Program-made: the position numbers and the translations under genes | The notes under the pieces: generated by a model | What the model was told of the DNA's origin: nothing | The model's input: only the letters and a program-made list of their open reading frames with translations | The model's database searches: none | Shown here: one piece after another, positions 41,232 to 49,570 of the stretch | Layout: every line of letters starts with the position of its first letter | Position numbering within the stretch: position 1 is the stretch's first letter | Assembly (NCBI RefSeq): GCF_019090095.1 | Contig: NZ_JAGQFP010000001.1 | Span: forward strand, 1,736,001 to 1,800,000 | Direction: 5' to 3' | DNA: 64,000 nt | Source of the DNA: Stutzerimonas stutzeri | Lineage (GTDB): Bacteria > Pseudomonadota > Gammaproteobacteria > Pseudomonadales > Pseudomonadaceae

Positions 41232-42575
41232 ATGCTACGCACCCCCGTCTGGGCCACCGCCAGCCTCTTGGCCGTCGCTATTTCACTCGCCGGTTGCGGC
41301 GAAGACAAAGCGCCAGCCGAACAGGCCGCCGCTCCGCAAGCCGCGCAAAGCGAGCCGGCTACGAGCGCTCCCGCACAAGAGACCCTGAACGATGAGGCCG
41401 CGCAAGCAGTGGTCAAGCACTATGCGGACATCGCACATGCCGTCTTCAGCGATGCGCACAGCACCGCGGTAGAACTGCAAAAAGCGGTAGACGCGTTGCT
41501 CGCCAACCCGACCGACGAGACACTGCAAGCCGCCAAGCAGGCCTGGCTGGCCGCTCGCGTCCCCTACATGCAGAGCGAGGTGTTCCGCTTCGGCAACCCG
41601 GTGGTCGATGAGTGGGAAGGCCAGCTCAACGCCTGGCCGCTGGATGAAGGCCTGATCGACTACGTCGAGGGCGACTACCAGCATGCGCTGGGCAACCCCG
41701 GCGCCACGGCCAACATCATCGCCAACAAGGAACTGCAGGTCGGCGAAGACAAGATCGATGTCAGCGAGATCACTGGCGAAAAACTGGCCAGCCTGAACGA
41801 GCTGGCTGGTTCCGAAGCCAACGTTGCCACCGGGTACCACGCTATCGAATTCCTGCTCTGGGGCCAGGACCTCAACGGCACCAACGCTGGCGCGGGCAAT
41901 CGCCCGGTGAGTGATTACATCGACGGCGAAGGCTGCACAGGCGGTAATTGCGATCGCCGTCGTGCCTACCTGAAAGCAGCCACCGAGCTGCTGGTCAGCG
42001 ATCTCGACGAAATGGTCAACGAATGGAAAGCCGGCGTCGCCGACAACTATCGCGCCAGCCTGGAAAAAGAATCGGCCGAGAACGGCCTGCGCAAGATGTT
42101 CTTCGGCATGGGCAGCCTCTCGCTCGGCGAGCTGGCCGGGGAGCGCATGAAGGTGGCTCTGGAAGCCAACTCGCCGGAAGACGAGCACGATTGCTTCAGC
42201 GACAACACGCATAACTCGCACTTCTACAACGCCAAGGGCATCCGTAACGTCTACCTGGGCGAGTACCGTCGCGTGGATGGCAGCACGCTCAGCGGCCCGA
42301 GCCTCGCCTCGCTGGTCGAAGGCACCGATCCGCAACTGAACAGCACCCTGAAGACCGACCTGGAAACGACCGAAGCCAAGCTGCAGGCGCTGGTCACCAG
42401 CGCCGAGCAAGGCGAAGCCTTCGACCAGTTGATCGGACCAGACAACAGCGAGGGGCAGGCCAAGGTACGCGCTGCCATCGCCGCGCTGGTTCAGCAGACT
42501 GGCTCCATCGAGAAAGCCGCGGCCTCCCTGGGCATCGGTGATCTGAATCCGGATACAGCCGATCATCAGTTCTGA
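41232..42575 (+). CDS. Imelysin-family (peptidase M75-like) lipoprotein, IcmP-like
   Basis: 447-residue lipoprotein: lipobox LAGC with Cys22 after a short signal, then a Pro/Ala-rich linker. The imelysin domain has the GxHxxE motif in GYHAIEFLLWG near residue 197, and conserved RVPYMQSEVFRFGNP near 105-119 and WEGQLNAWPLDEGLIDY. Another family stretch is MFFGMGSLSLGELAGERMKV. In P. aeruginosa the counterpart is IcmP, an iron-regulated outer-membrane protein. It is first in a set of four genes with a Fur-like box upstream. A role in iron or haem uptake is inferred; protease activity is not assured. Confidence 0.88.
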   Translation: MLRTPVWATASLLAVAISLAGCGEDKAPAEQAAAPQAAQSEPATSAPAQETLNDEAAQAVVKHYADIAHAVFSDAHSTAVELQKAVDALLANPTDETLQAAKQAWLAARVPYMQSEVFRFGNPVVDEWEGQLNAWPLDEGLIDYVEGDYQHALGNPGATANIIANKELQVGEDKIDVSEITGEKLASLNELAGSEANVATGYHAIEFLLWGQDLNGTNAGAGNRPVSDYIDGEGCTGGNCDRRRAYLKAATELLVSDLDEMVNEWKAGVADNYRASLEKESAENGLRKMFFGMGSLSLGELAGERMKVALEANSPEDEHDCFSDNTHNSHFYNAKGIRNVYLGEYRRVDGSTLSGPSLASLVEGTDPQLNSTLKTDLETTEAKLQALVTSAEQGEAFDQLIGPDNSEGQAKVRAAIAALVQQTGSIEKAAASLGIGDLNPDTADHQF

Positions 42576-42657
42576 TCGGCAGGCGTTAACGGAACGGGCG
42601 GCTCGATGCCGCCCGTTCTACTGCCACGGTCCGTTTTGCCTCGACGAGAGCGCGGCC

Positions 42658-42678
42658 AAATGCAAATTGCTATTATTC
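42658..42678. promoter_or_regulatory. Second Fur-like box, before the DUF1111 gene
   Basis: AAATGCAAATTGCTATTATTC shares its first ten bases exactly with the site before the imelysin gene and ends in an ATTATT half-site typical of Fur boxes. It is 53 bases before the next ATG, so the second gene probably has its own iron-controlled promoter. Confidence 0.55.
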
Positions 42679-42730
42679 AAGCTCCAGTAGCCTGCTAAGA
42701 TTGCGCCCCCGTCAGGCGCTGGTACCTTCG

Positions 42731-44143
42731 ATGCACCCGTTTTTTCGCGCTGCCACTCCCCTGCTTCTGGCCTTCGTCCTGGTTGGTTGCAACGAGCAGA
42801 CGCCACGTTTCACCCAAGCCGAGGCAGGCGAGGCACTATCGGCCGGTGAGGCCACCGTGACGCGGTTCGATCACAACAGCTTCTCGCTGCCCTCCGCCAA
42901 CCTGACGCCACTGCGACGCCTGGACTTCAGCGTCGGCAATAGTTTCTTTCGCAACCCGTGGGTGATTGCCCCTTCGTCGACCACCGCGCGCGACGGGCTC
43001 GGTCCGCTGATCAATACCAATGCCTGCCAGAACTGTCACATCAAGGATGGTCGTGGCCGTCCGCCCCAGGCAGAAGGCAACGTGGTCTCCATGCTGGTGC
43101 GGCTGTCGATCCCGGCCGAGGCTGAGCACAGCGACGTTCTCCGGCAGCGTGGCATCGCCCCCGAACCCACCTACGGCGGCCAACTGCAGGACATGGCGAT
43201 CCCCGGCGTGGCGCCCGAAGGCAAGGTTCGGCTCCGGTATAGCAGCCGCACCGAGCGATTCGCCGATGGTTTCGAAGTCGAACTGCGCGTCCCGCAGCTC
43301 GAGATCACCGAGTTGGGCTACGGGCCGATGCATCCGCAAACACAGTTCTCGGTGCGGGTCGCACCGGCCATGATCGGCCTTGGCTTGCTGGAAGCCATTC
43401 CCGAGTCGGCACTGCTGGCCAACGCCGATCCGGACGACCGTGACGGCAACGGTATTTCCGGCCGCCCCAATCGCGTTTTCGACCAACACTCAGGTGAGAC
43501 GGCGATCGGCCGCTTCGGCTGGAAGGCCGGGCAGCCGAATCTGAACCAACAGAACGCCGACGCCTTCTTCAACGACATGGGGCTGTCCACCCGCCTCTTC
43601 AGTGGCAGCAGCTGCACGGAACGACAACCGGAATGCCGGGCGATGCCCCATGGTGGCGAGCCTGAGGTCAGCGACCACATTCTCGGGCTGGTGCTGTTCT
43701 ACACCCGAAACCTCGGCGTACCGGCACGACGCAATGTCAATGATCCCCAGGTGCTGGAAGGCAAGACATTGTTCCACCGCGCCGGCTGTCAGAACTGCCA
43801 CGTGCCGACATTCACCACCGGCGAAGCCGCCGAACCGGAACAATCCCATCAGGTCATCCGTCCCTATACCGACCTGCTGCTGCACGATATGGGCGACGGG
43901 CTTGCCGATCACCGCCCCGAGTTCGAGGCCAGCGGCAGCGAATGGCGCACGCCGCCGCTGTGGGGCATCGGGATGACCGAAACGGTTAGCGGACATACCC
44001 AGTTCCTGCATGACGGGCGCGCGCGCAACCTGCTCGAAGCCGTACTCTGGCATGGCGGTGAAGCTGAGCAGGCCAAGCAGTACGTGCTCGGCCTCGATCA
44101 TGAGCAGCGCAACGCCTTGCTGACTTTTCTCGAATCACTCTAG
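42731..44143 (+). CDS. Di-haem cytochrome c lipoprotein (DUF1111, thiol oxidoreductase-like)
   Basis: 470-residue exported protein. The signal ends in lipobox LVGC (Cys20). Two haem c sites are seen: CQNCHIKDGRGRPP near residue 99 and CQNCHVPTFTTGE near 346. Between them lies GPMHPQTQFSVRVAPAMIGL and the calcium-like DPDDRDGNGISGRPN segment typical of DUF1111. The late motif WRTPPLWGIG and FLHDGRARNLLEAVLWHGGE are also conserved, as in MauG/BCCP-like di-haem proteins. It lies between two imelysin genes; electron transfer linked to iron acquisition is the usual suggestion but unproven. The start is MHPFF; TTG 42701 is an unsupported alternative. Confidence 0.86.
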   Translation: MHPFFRAATPLLLAFVLVGCNEQTPRFTQAEAGEALSAGEATVTRFDHNSFSLPSANLTPLRRLDFSVGNSFFRNPWVIAPSSTTARDGLGPLINTNACQNCHIKDGRGRPPQAEGNVVSMLVRLSIPAEAEHSDVLRQRGIAPEPTYGGQLQDMAIPGVAPEGKVRLRYSSRTERFADGFEVELRVPQLEITELGYGPMHPQTQFSVRVAPAMIGLGLLEAIPESALLANADPDDRDGNGISGRPNRVFDQHSGETAIGRFGWKAGQPNLNQQNADAFFNDMGLSTRLFSGSSCTERQPECRAMPHGGEPEVSDHILGLVLFYTRNLGVPARRNVNDPQVLEGKTLFHRAGCQNCHVPTFTTGEAAEPEQSHQVIRPYTDLLLHDMGDGLADHRPEFEASGSEWRTPPLWGIGMTETVSGHTQFLHDGRARNLLEAVLWHGGEAEQAKQYVLGLDHEQRNALLTFLESL

Positions 44144-44176
44144 CGTCGGGACGGTCCGACCTTGCCGAGGAGCAAC

Positions 44177-45250
44177 ATGTACCCCAACCGCTTGATCTCC
44201 GCTTGCACCCTTACCGCGCTGGGGCTGCTGCTCAGCGCCTGCGCACCGTCCGATCCCTTTGCCGAAACCAGCAAGACACTGGTCGATGAGGTCCTGCATC
44301 CAACCTACACCCAGTGGGCCGAAACCAACCGTCGCATGGCCGCCAGCAGCATCGCGTTCTGTGCGGGCAACGAGGAACTCAGTGATGCCCGCGAAGCCTT
44401 CCTGCAGGCGCAGTTCGCCTGGGCGGGCCTGCAACCGATGCTGATCGGGCCGATGGGCGAAGGCAACCGGGCCTGGCAGGTCCAATTCTGGCCCGACAAG
44501 AAAAACCTGGTCGGGCGCCAGGTGACGGCGCTGCTGAAAAACAAACCTGAACTGACCCAGGCCGACCTGGAGAACGGCAGCGTCGTTCTGCAGGGCCTTT
44601 CAGCCTACGAGTACGTGCTGTATGACAAGGCGGTCGACCTCAACGACAGCCAGACCAAGGCACGCTACTGCCGCTTGCTGGAGGCCGTCGGTGAGCACCA
44701 GCAAAAGCTGACCGCCGACATACTGCAGCAGTGGGAAGGCAAGGACGGGATGGTCGCCCAGCTGAGCGAATTTCCCAATGAGCGTTACGCCGATTCCCAG
44801 GAAGCCATCGCCGACCTGCTCCGGGTGCAGGTCACCGCACTGGATGGATTGAAAAAGAAGCTCGGGGCGCCGCTTGGCCGGCAGAGCAAAGGCATCCCAC
44901 AGCCGTTCCAGGCCGAAGCCTGGCGCAGCGACGCCACGCTCGGCAGCATCGACGCCGCGCTTGCCGGCGCCCAACGGCTCTGGCAAGGCAATGATGACAA
45001 CGGCCTCAAGCAGCTGGTCCCGGCGCAGCAGGCCGAGCTGGTCAAGCGGATCGACGTCGCCTACGCCACCACGCGCAAGCAGATCGCCGACATCATGGTG
45101 CCGTTCAGCGAGCTGATCACCGACGAAGCCGGACGTGCCCGGCTGGATGAGCTGTATCAGCAGATCGATGCACTGCACCGTCTGCATCAGAGCGACCTGG
45201 CCCGCGCGCTGGGCGTGCAGATCGGCTTCAACGCTCACGACGGAGATTGA
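44177..45250 (+). CDS. Second imelysin-family lipoprotein
   Basis: 357 residues starting MYPNRLISACTLTALGLLLS with lipobox LSAC (Cys22). GAGGAG is 5 bases upstream; an in-frame TTG five codons earlier overlaps it. It is a shorter, diverged imelysin protein: FLQAQFAWAGLQPMLIGPMG, WPDKKNLVGRQVTALL and GLSAYEYVLYDKAVDLN. The GxHxxE motif of the first paralogue appears here as GLSAYEYVL, so the putative metal His is replaced by Ala. Close spacing on both sides (33 bases from DUF1111, and the stop overlapping the DUF1513 start region) indicates one operon. Confidence 0.85.
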   Translation: MYPNRLISACTLTALGLLLSACAPSDPFAETSKTLVDEVLHPTYTQWAETNRRMAASSIAFCAGNEELSDAREAFLQAQFAWAGLQPMLIGPMGEGNRAWQVQFWPDKKNLVGRQVTALLKNKPELTQADLENGSVVLQGLSAYEYVLYDKAVDLNDSQTKARYCRLLEAVGEHQQKLTADILQQWEGKDGMVAQLSEFPNERYADSQEAIADLLRVQVTALDGLKKKLGAPLGRQSKGIPQPFQAEAWRSDATLGSIDAALAGAQRLWQGNDDNGLKQLVPAQQAELVKRIDVAYATTRKQIADIMVPFSELITDEAGRARLDELYQQIDALHRLHQSDLARALGVQIGFNAHDGD

Positions 45251-45252
45251 TG

Positions 45253-46347
45253 ATGAAGCGTCGTGTCTTTCTCGGTCTGGGCGGGGTCTTGGCGGCAGCA
45301 TCCGCGGTGGGCGGCTGGACGCTTACCCAAGGCGTCGAGCAGCCCATGCTGCTCTCGGCGCGTGACGACGCCGATGGCCGTCACTATGCGGTGGGCTATC
45401 GCCTCGACGGCACGCGCGTGTTCGCCACCCCGGTCAACGAACGCTGCCACGACGTCTACGCCCACCCGCATCTGCCGCTGGCAGTATTCGTCGGGCGCCG
45501 ACCAAGCCGCGAGAGCTATCTGATCGACAGCCGCGACGGCACGCTGTTGCAGGTGTTGGCCTCCCCGCCCGATCGGCATTTCTACGGTCATGGGGTATTT
45601 CATGCCAGCGGCGACTGGTTCTACACCACCGAGAACGATACCGCCGAGGCTGGCCGTGGCGTCCTCGGTGTCTATCGCGTAGAGGAACGTCGGCTGGTGC
45701 GCACCGATGAGCATGCGACTCACGGCATCGGCCCCCATCAATTGCTCTGGATGCCCGATGGCGAGACGCTGGTCATTGCCAACGGCGGCATCCGTACCGA
45801 GGCCGACAGCCGCAAGATGATGAATCTCGACGCCATGGAGCCGAGTCTGGTGTTGCTGGGTCGCGACGGCACGTTGATCAGCAAGGAGCAATTGCCCGAG
45901 CAGATGAACAGCGTACGCCATCTGGCCGTTGCGGCAGATGGCACGGTGGTGTCTGGCCAGCAATACGAAGGTGACCCCGTCGACCGGGTACCGCTGCTGG
46001 CGATCAAACGGCCCGGCCAGCCTTTCCAGGCATTCCCCGTGGCCGAGGCGCAACGCCAGACCATGAATCAGTACACCGCGAGCCTGGCGATCCACGACCG
46101 GCTGCGGCTGCTGGCCGTAACGGCTCCGCGCGGTAACAAGGTATTCATCTGGGATCTGGATAGCACCGCGCTGCGCGAGGAAATCCACCTACCCGACTGC
46201 GCAGGCGTCGCGGCAACGGCTCAAGGGTTCGTCGTCAGCTCGGGCCAGGGCCGTTGCCGCGCCATCGATTGCAGCGGCAAGCGCTTCGTCAGCACCCCGC
46301 TGCAACTGCCGGCGGGGCGTTGGGACAACCATATGCGTCTAGTCTGA
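45253..46347 (+). CDS. DUF1513 beta-propeller-like protein with Tat-like signal
   Basis: 364 residues. The start is ATG 45253, with GGAG 7 bases upstream; ATG 45250 is also possible. The N-terminus KRRVFLGLGGVLAAASAVGG resembles a twin-arginine signal (RRVFLG). The body has repeated beta segments such as YAHPHLPLAVFVGRRP, HFYGHGVFHASGDWFYTTEN, HGIGPHQLLWMPDGETLVIA and SVRHLAVAADGTVVSGQQYE, consistent with a periplasmic beta-propeller. It is the last of the four-gene iron-type operon. Its role is unknown; the same neighbours occur in other pseudomonads. Confidence 0.85.
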   Translation: MKRRVFLGLGGVLAAASAVGGWTLTQGVEQPMLLSARDDADGRHYAVGYRLDGTRVFATPVNERCHDVYAHPHLPLAVFVGRRPSRESYLIDSRDGTLLQVLASPPDRHFYGHGVFHASGDWFYTTENDTAEAGRGVLGVYRVEERRLVRTDEHATHGIGPHQLLWMPDGETLVIANGGIRTEADSRKMMNLDAMEPSLVLLGRDGTLISKEQLPEQMNSVRHLAVAADGTVVSGQQYEGDPVDRVPLLAIKRPGQPFQAFPVAEAQRQTMNQYTASLAIHDRLRLLAVTAPRGNKVFIWDLDSTALREEIHLPDCAGVAATAQGFVVSSGQGRCRAIDCSGKRFVSTPLQLPAGRWDNHMRLV

Positions 46348-46464
46348 ACCCTATCAAGTATCGATGCGGCTCGCCGAAATAGAGCTGGCTGAGCATTCCC
46401 GACGTGGACGCTCGCCTCATCCCTGCGGTGCTCGCAGGGCGTCCCCCTTCCACGAGACGCATCC

Positions 46465-48087
46465 ATGTTGAAAAAATCCCTACGGGCTCAGCTGCTCGCC
46501 CTGATTGGCGGCAGCCTGTTGGCCATGCTGCTGATCGCCCTCGGCAGCTTTTCGTCGCTATCCGGCGACATCTCCGCATACAAGACATTGCTCAAAGGTC
46601 CGATCGAAACCTCGCGCCTGATCGAGGAAGCCAACGTCGAGTTCAAGCTGCAGGTGCAGGAATGGAAGAACGTGCTGCTGCGCGGCAAGGCGCCGGAGGC
46701 GATGAACAAGTACTGGCAAAGCTTCGAGGAACAGGAACACAAGGTCCAAGCCATCCTGGCGACGCTCATCGAACGAAGCGCGCAGGACCCGGTGCTGTCG
46801 AAGCAACTGCACGAACTGAAGTCAGCGCACCTGAGCCTGGGCACCGCCTACCGTGCAGGGCGCGATGCTTATGTCGCTGCTGGGAGCGATCCGGTCGCCG
46901 GAGACAAGGCTGTACAGGGAATCGATCGGGCCACCAGCGATCAACTAAGCGCGCTGGTCATGCAGTTGCGCGGATCTGCCCTGCACAGCTCCGACGAGAT
47001 CAGCCGCGCCGCTGACCGCACCATCTTCGCTGGCGCGCTGATCATGCTTGTCGCGGGCCTGCTGGTCGCTGGCCTCAGTTTCTGGCTGCTCAACCGGAAC
47101 CTGATCAGGCCTATCAGCCTTCTGATCGAGCACATCGCCAAGCTCAGCCAGGGTAATTTTGCCGAACGGGTCGACACCTCTCGAGCCGACGAACTGGGCC
47201 GCCTCGCAGTCGCTGCCAACATCCTGCGCGACTTCCTTGCCGATACATTCGCCCGTTTGCAGCGCAGCACTTCGGACCTCGACAGCGCCAGCGGCGAATT
47301 GAACGCCATCGCGACGTTGATGGGCCAAGGCACTCGTGAGCAATTCTCGCGTACGGACCAAGTCGCCACCGCCATGCATGAAATGTCGGCCACGGCGCAA
47401 GAAGTCGCCCGACACGCCGCCGAAGCCGCACGCGCCGCCGATACTGCCGATCGCTCGGCGCAGCAGGGCGAAGACATGATGCGCTCGACCATCCAGACGA
47501 TAACCCACATGCGCGGCGAAATCGTCAACACGGCCGAGGTCATACGCCGTCTGGAGGCAGACAGCGGTCGGATCGGCAAGGTGCTGGAAGTCATACGCGG
47601 CATTGCCGACCAGACCAACCTGCTGGCGCTCAACGCCGCCATCGAGGCCGCCCGAGCCGGTGATGCCGGTCGCGGATTTGCAGTCGTGGCCGATGAGGTC
47701 CGTACGCTGGCCAGGCGTACCGCCGACTCCACCGCCGAGATCCATCAGATCATCGACACGGTGCAGACCGGCGCGGTGGATGCGGTGCGGGCGATCGAGA
47801 GTGGTCGCAATCGCAGCGACGAAGGCGTCGAACAGGTGACCGAAGCAGGCGGCATGCTTCGGCGTATCACTGAAGAGGTCGAAGCGATCCGCGACATGAA
47901 CCGGCAGATCGCCACCGCCGCCGAAGAGCAGACGTCGGTAGCCGAGGACATCTCGCGCAACCTGACCGAGATAACCGCCATCGCCACCACCAACCAGGAC
48001 AATGTCGAGCGTACGGAGAAAGCCAGCCAGAACCTGCATGGGCTGTCAGCGCAACTCAGCGAAGTGACGCACCGCCTCGCCGGCTGA
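46465..48087 (+). CDS. Methyl-accepting chemotaxis protein
   Basis: 540-residue receptor. TM1 is near residues 8-32 ([20 protein letters not shown]). A short helical periplasmic domain lies at 33-185, too small for dCache and more like a four-helix bundle, then TM2 near 187-211 and HAMP ([20 protein letters not shown]). The signalling part has the invariant tip [20 protein letters not shown] followed by [17 protein letters not shown]. No C-terminal CheR-binding pentapeptide. Ligand unknown. It has no GntR-type palindrome upstream, unlike the receptor at 33108. Confidence 0.92.
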   Translation: MLKKSLRAQLLALIGGSLLAMLLIALGSFSSLSGDISAYKTLLKGPIETSRLIEEANVEFKLQVQEWKNVLLRGKAPEAMNKYWQSFEEQEHKVQAILATLIERSAQDPVLSKQLHELKSAHLSLGTAYRAGRDAYVAAGSDPVAGDKAVQGIDRATSDQLSALVMQLRGSALHSSDEISRAADRTIFAGALIMLVAGLLVAGLSFWLLNRNLIRPISLLIEHIAKLSQGNFAERVDTSRADELGRLAVAANILRDFLADTFARLQRSTSDLDSASGELNAIATLMGQGTREQFSRTDQVATAMHEMSATAQEVARHAAEAARAADTADRSAQQGEDMMRSTIQTITHMRGEIVNTAEVIRRLEADSGRIGKVLEVIRGIADQTNLLALNAAIEAARAGDAGRGFAVVADEVRTLARRTADSTAEIHQIIDTVQTGAVDAVRAIESGRNRSDEGVEQVTEAGGMLRRITEEVEAIRDMNRQIATAAEEQTSVAEDISRNLTEITAIATTNQDNVERTEKASQNLHGLSAQLSEVTHRLAG

Positions 48088-48103
48088 CAGGCCGCAGCGC
48101 AAG

Positions 48104-48132
48104 CGCAACGGCTCCTTCGCGAAGCCGTTGCG
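48104..48132. terminator. Hairpin after the chemoreceptor
   Basis: CGCAACGGCT and AGCCGTTGCG form a perfect 10-bp stem with a 9-base loop, 17 bases past the stop, without a U tract. It probably ends the chemoreceptor transcript or stabilises its 3' end. The rest of the 300-base gap before the RND genes holds nothing I recognise. Confidence 0.5.
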
Positions 48133-48387
48133 ACGTCTGCGCACCTACCTTGCCGGGCTCTAGTCCGCCACTCGCGCATTGTGTTACAGCGCGCCGAACA
48201 CTTCCTTCGCTGTCCCTTTACAGGCGCGTTATTCGAGGCTACTTTCGCTGTTTCCCCGGCGCATTGCCGGAACAAGTCAGATCGATGCGCCAGACAGGCC
48301 GGCCATCGGTCGCTTGCGTGCACTCGAACGGCTGCCTCATTTCAATGGCAGTAGTCAGCCGGCTCATCTCTCCAAGGAATATGGAAA

Positions 48388-49542
48388 ATGTTGCGCCGTA
48401 TGCTGTTCATGCTCGGTGCGGTGATCGTCGTGGTACTGATCCTCGCTGCGCTGAAGTTCAATTCCATCTATTCGCAAATCCAGCAATTCAAGGCTCCCAA
48501 GCCACCCATTGCCGTGGAGGTCGACAAGGCCAGCCGTGAGCCCTGGCAGTCGCGGCTCCCGGCCATCGGGACGCTCACCGCGTCACAGGGTATCGATCTG
48601 TCGGTGGAAATCGCTGGCACCATCAGCGATGTGCAGTTCCGCTCGGGCGAGAAAGTGAGCAAGGGCCAGCCCATCGTTCTGCTCGACAGCGAGATCGAGC
48701 AGGCAAGCCTGGCCGCCGCCGAGGCCGAGTTGCATCTGGCCAAGGTGGAGTTCGAGCGCGCCCGCAGCCTGATCGACCGTCAAGCGATCTCGCGCAGCGA
48801 GTTCGATCGGCTCAATGCCGAGTCGCAGAAAGCCGCGGCCACGGTCGCGCAGTTGAAGGCCAGCCTCGCGAAGAAACGCATCCTCGCGCCGTTCTCGGGC
48901 ACCATCGGAATCCGCCAGGTGGATGTGGGCGACTTCGTCGCAGCCGGTACCCCCATCGCCACGCTGCAGGATCTCTCCACGCTGTTCGTCGACTTCTATC
49001 TGGCCGAGCAGCAGGTACCGTTGCTGGCCATTGGGCAGCCCGTACGGATTCAGGTCGCCGCTTTTCCCGATGAGCACTTCGACGGCCGAATCGTGGCAGT
49101 GAACCCCAAGGTGGAAACCACCACCCGCAATGTCCAGGTCCGTGCTGAACTGGCCAACCCTGGCGAGCGGCTGTTGCCCGGCATGTTCGCCGATCTGCAA
49201 GTGATCCTGCCGAGCGAGGAGCAGCGTATCGTGCTGCCGGAAACGGCCATCACCTACACCCTGTACGGCAACTCGGTGCTGGTGGTGAAGGAAGGCCAGG
49301 CACCCGAACCCGAGGAAGGCAGCGAAGCGCCCCCAACCAGCGAACCTTACCTGGTGGTGGAGCGGCGTTTCGTGAAGACCGGCGAGCGACGCGAGGGCCG
49401 CGTGGTGATCCTCGAGGGGCTCGACGATGGCGAACAGGTCGTCATCGCCGGCCAGCTCAAGCTGGACAGCGGCGCCCACGTTTCCATTGCCGATAAGCGC
49501 ACGCTCGAAGTCGAGCCAAACAGCGAGTCCGATGCCCGCTGA
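48388..49542 (+). CDS. mexV: RND efflux membrane-fusion protein, MexV-like
   Basis: 384-residue periplasmic adaptor anchored by an N-terminal helix (MLFMLGAVIVVVLILAAL) and not by a lipobox. It has the usual hairpin and lipoyl halves: GTISDVQFRSGEKVSKGQPI and RILAPFSGTIGIRQVDVGDF. The beta-barrel contains VDFYLAEQQVPLLAIGQPV. The C-terminal part holds an acidic insert, EGQAPEPEEGSEAPPTSEP. It is followed by the RND pump at 28 bases. No outer-membrane channel gene is adjacent, so a shared OprM/TolC-type channel is presumably used, as for MexVW. The symbol is by similarity. Confidence 0.82.
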   Translation: MLRRMLFMLGAVIVVVLILAALKFNSIYSQIQQFKAPKPPIAVEVDKASREPWQSRLPAIGTLTASQGIDLSVEIAGTISDVQFRSGEKVSKGQPIVLLDSEIEQASLAAAEAELHLAKVEFERARSLIDRQAISRSEFDRLNAESQKAAATVAQLKASLAKKRILAPFSGTIGIRQVDVGDFVAAGTPIATLQDLSTLFVDFYLAEQQVPLLAIGQPVRIQVAAFPDEHFDGRIVAVNPKVETTTRNVQVRAELANPGERLLPGMFADLQVILPSEEQRIVLPETAITYTLYGNSVLVVKEGQAPEPEEGSEAPPTSEPYLVVERRFVKTGERREGRVVILEGLDDGEQVVIAGQLKLDSGAHVSIADKRTLEVEPNSESDAR

Positions 49543-49570
49543 GGTGTCGACCACAGGGACATAGACCGTC

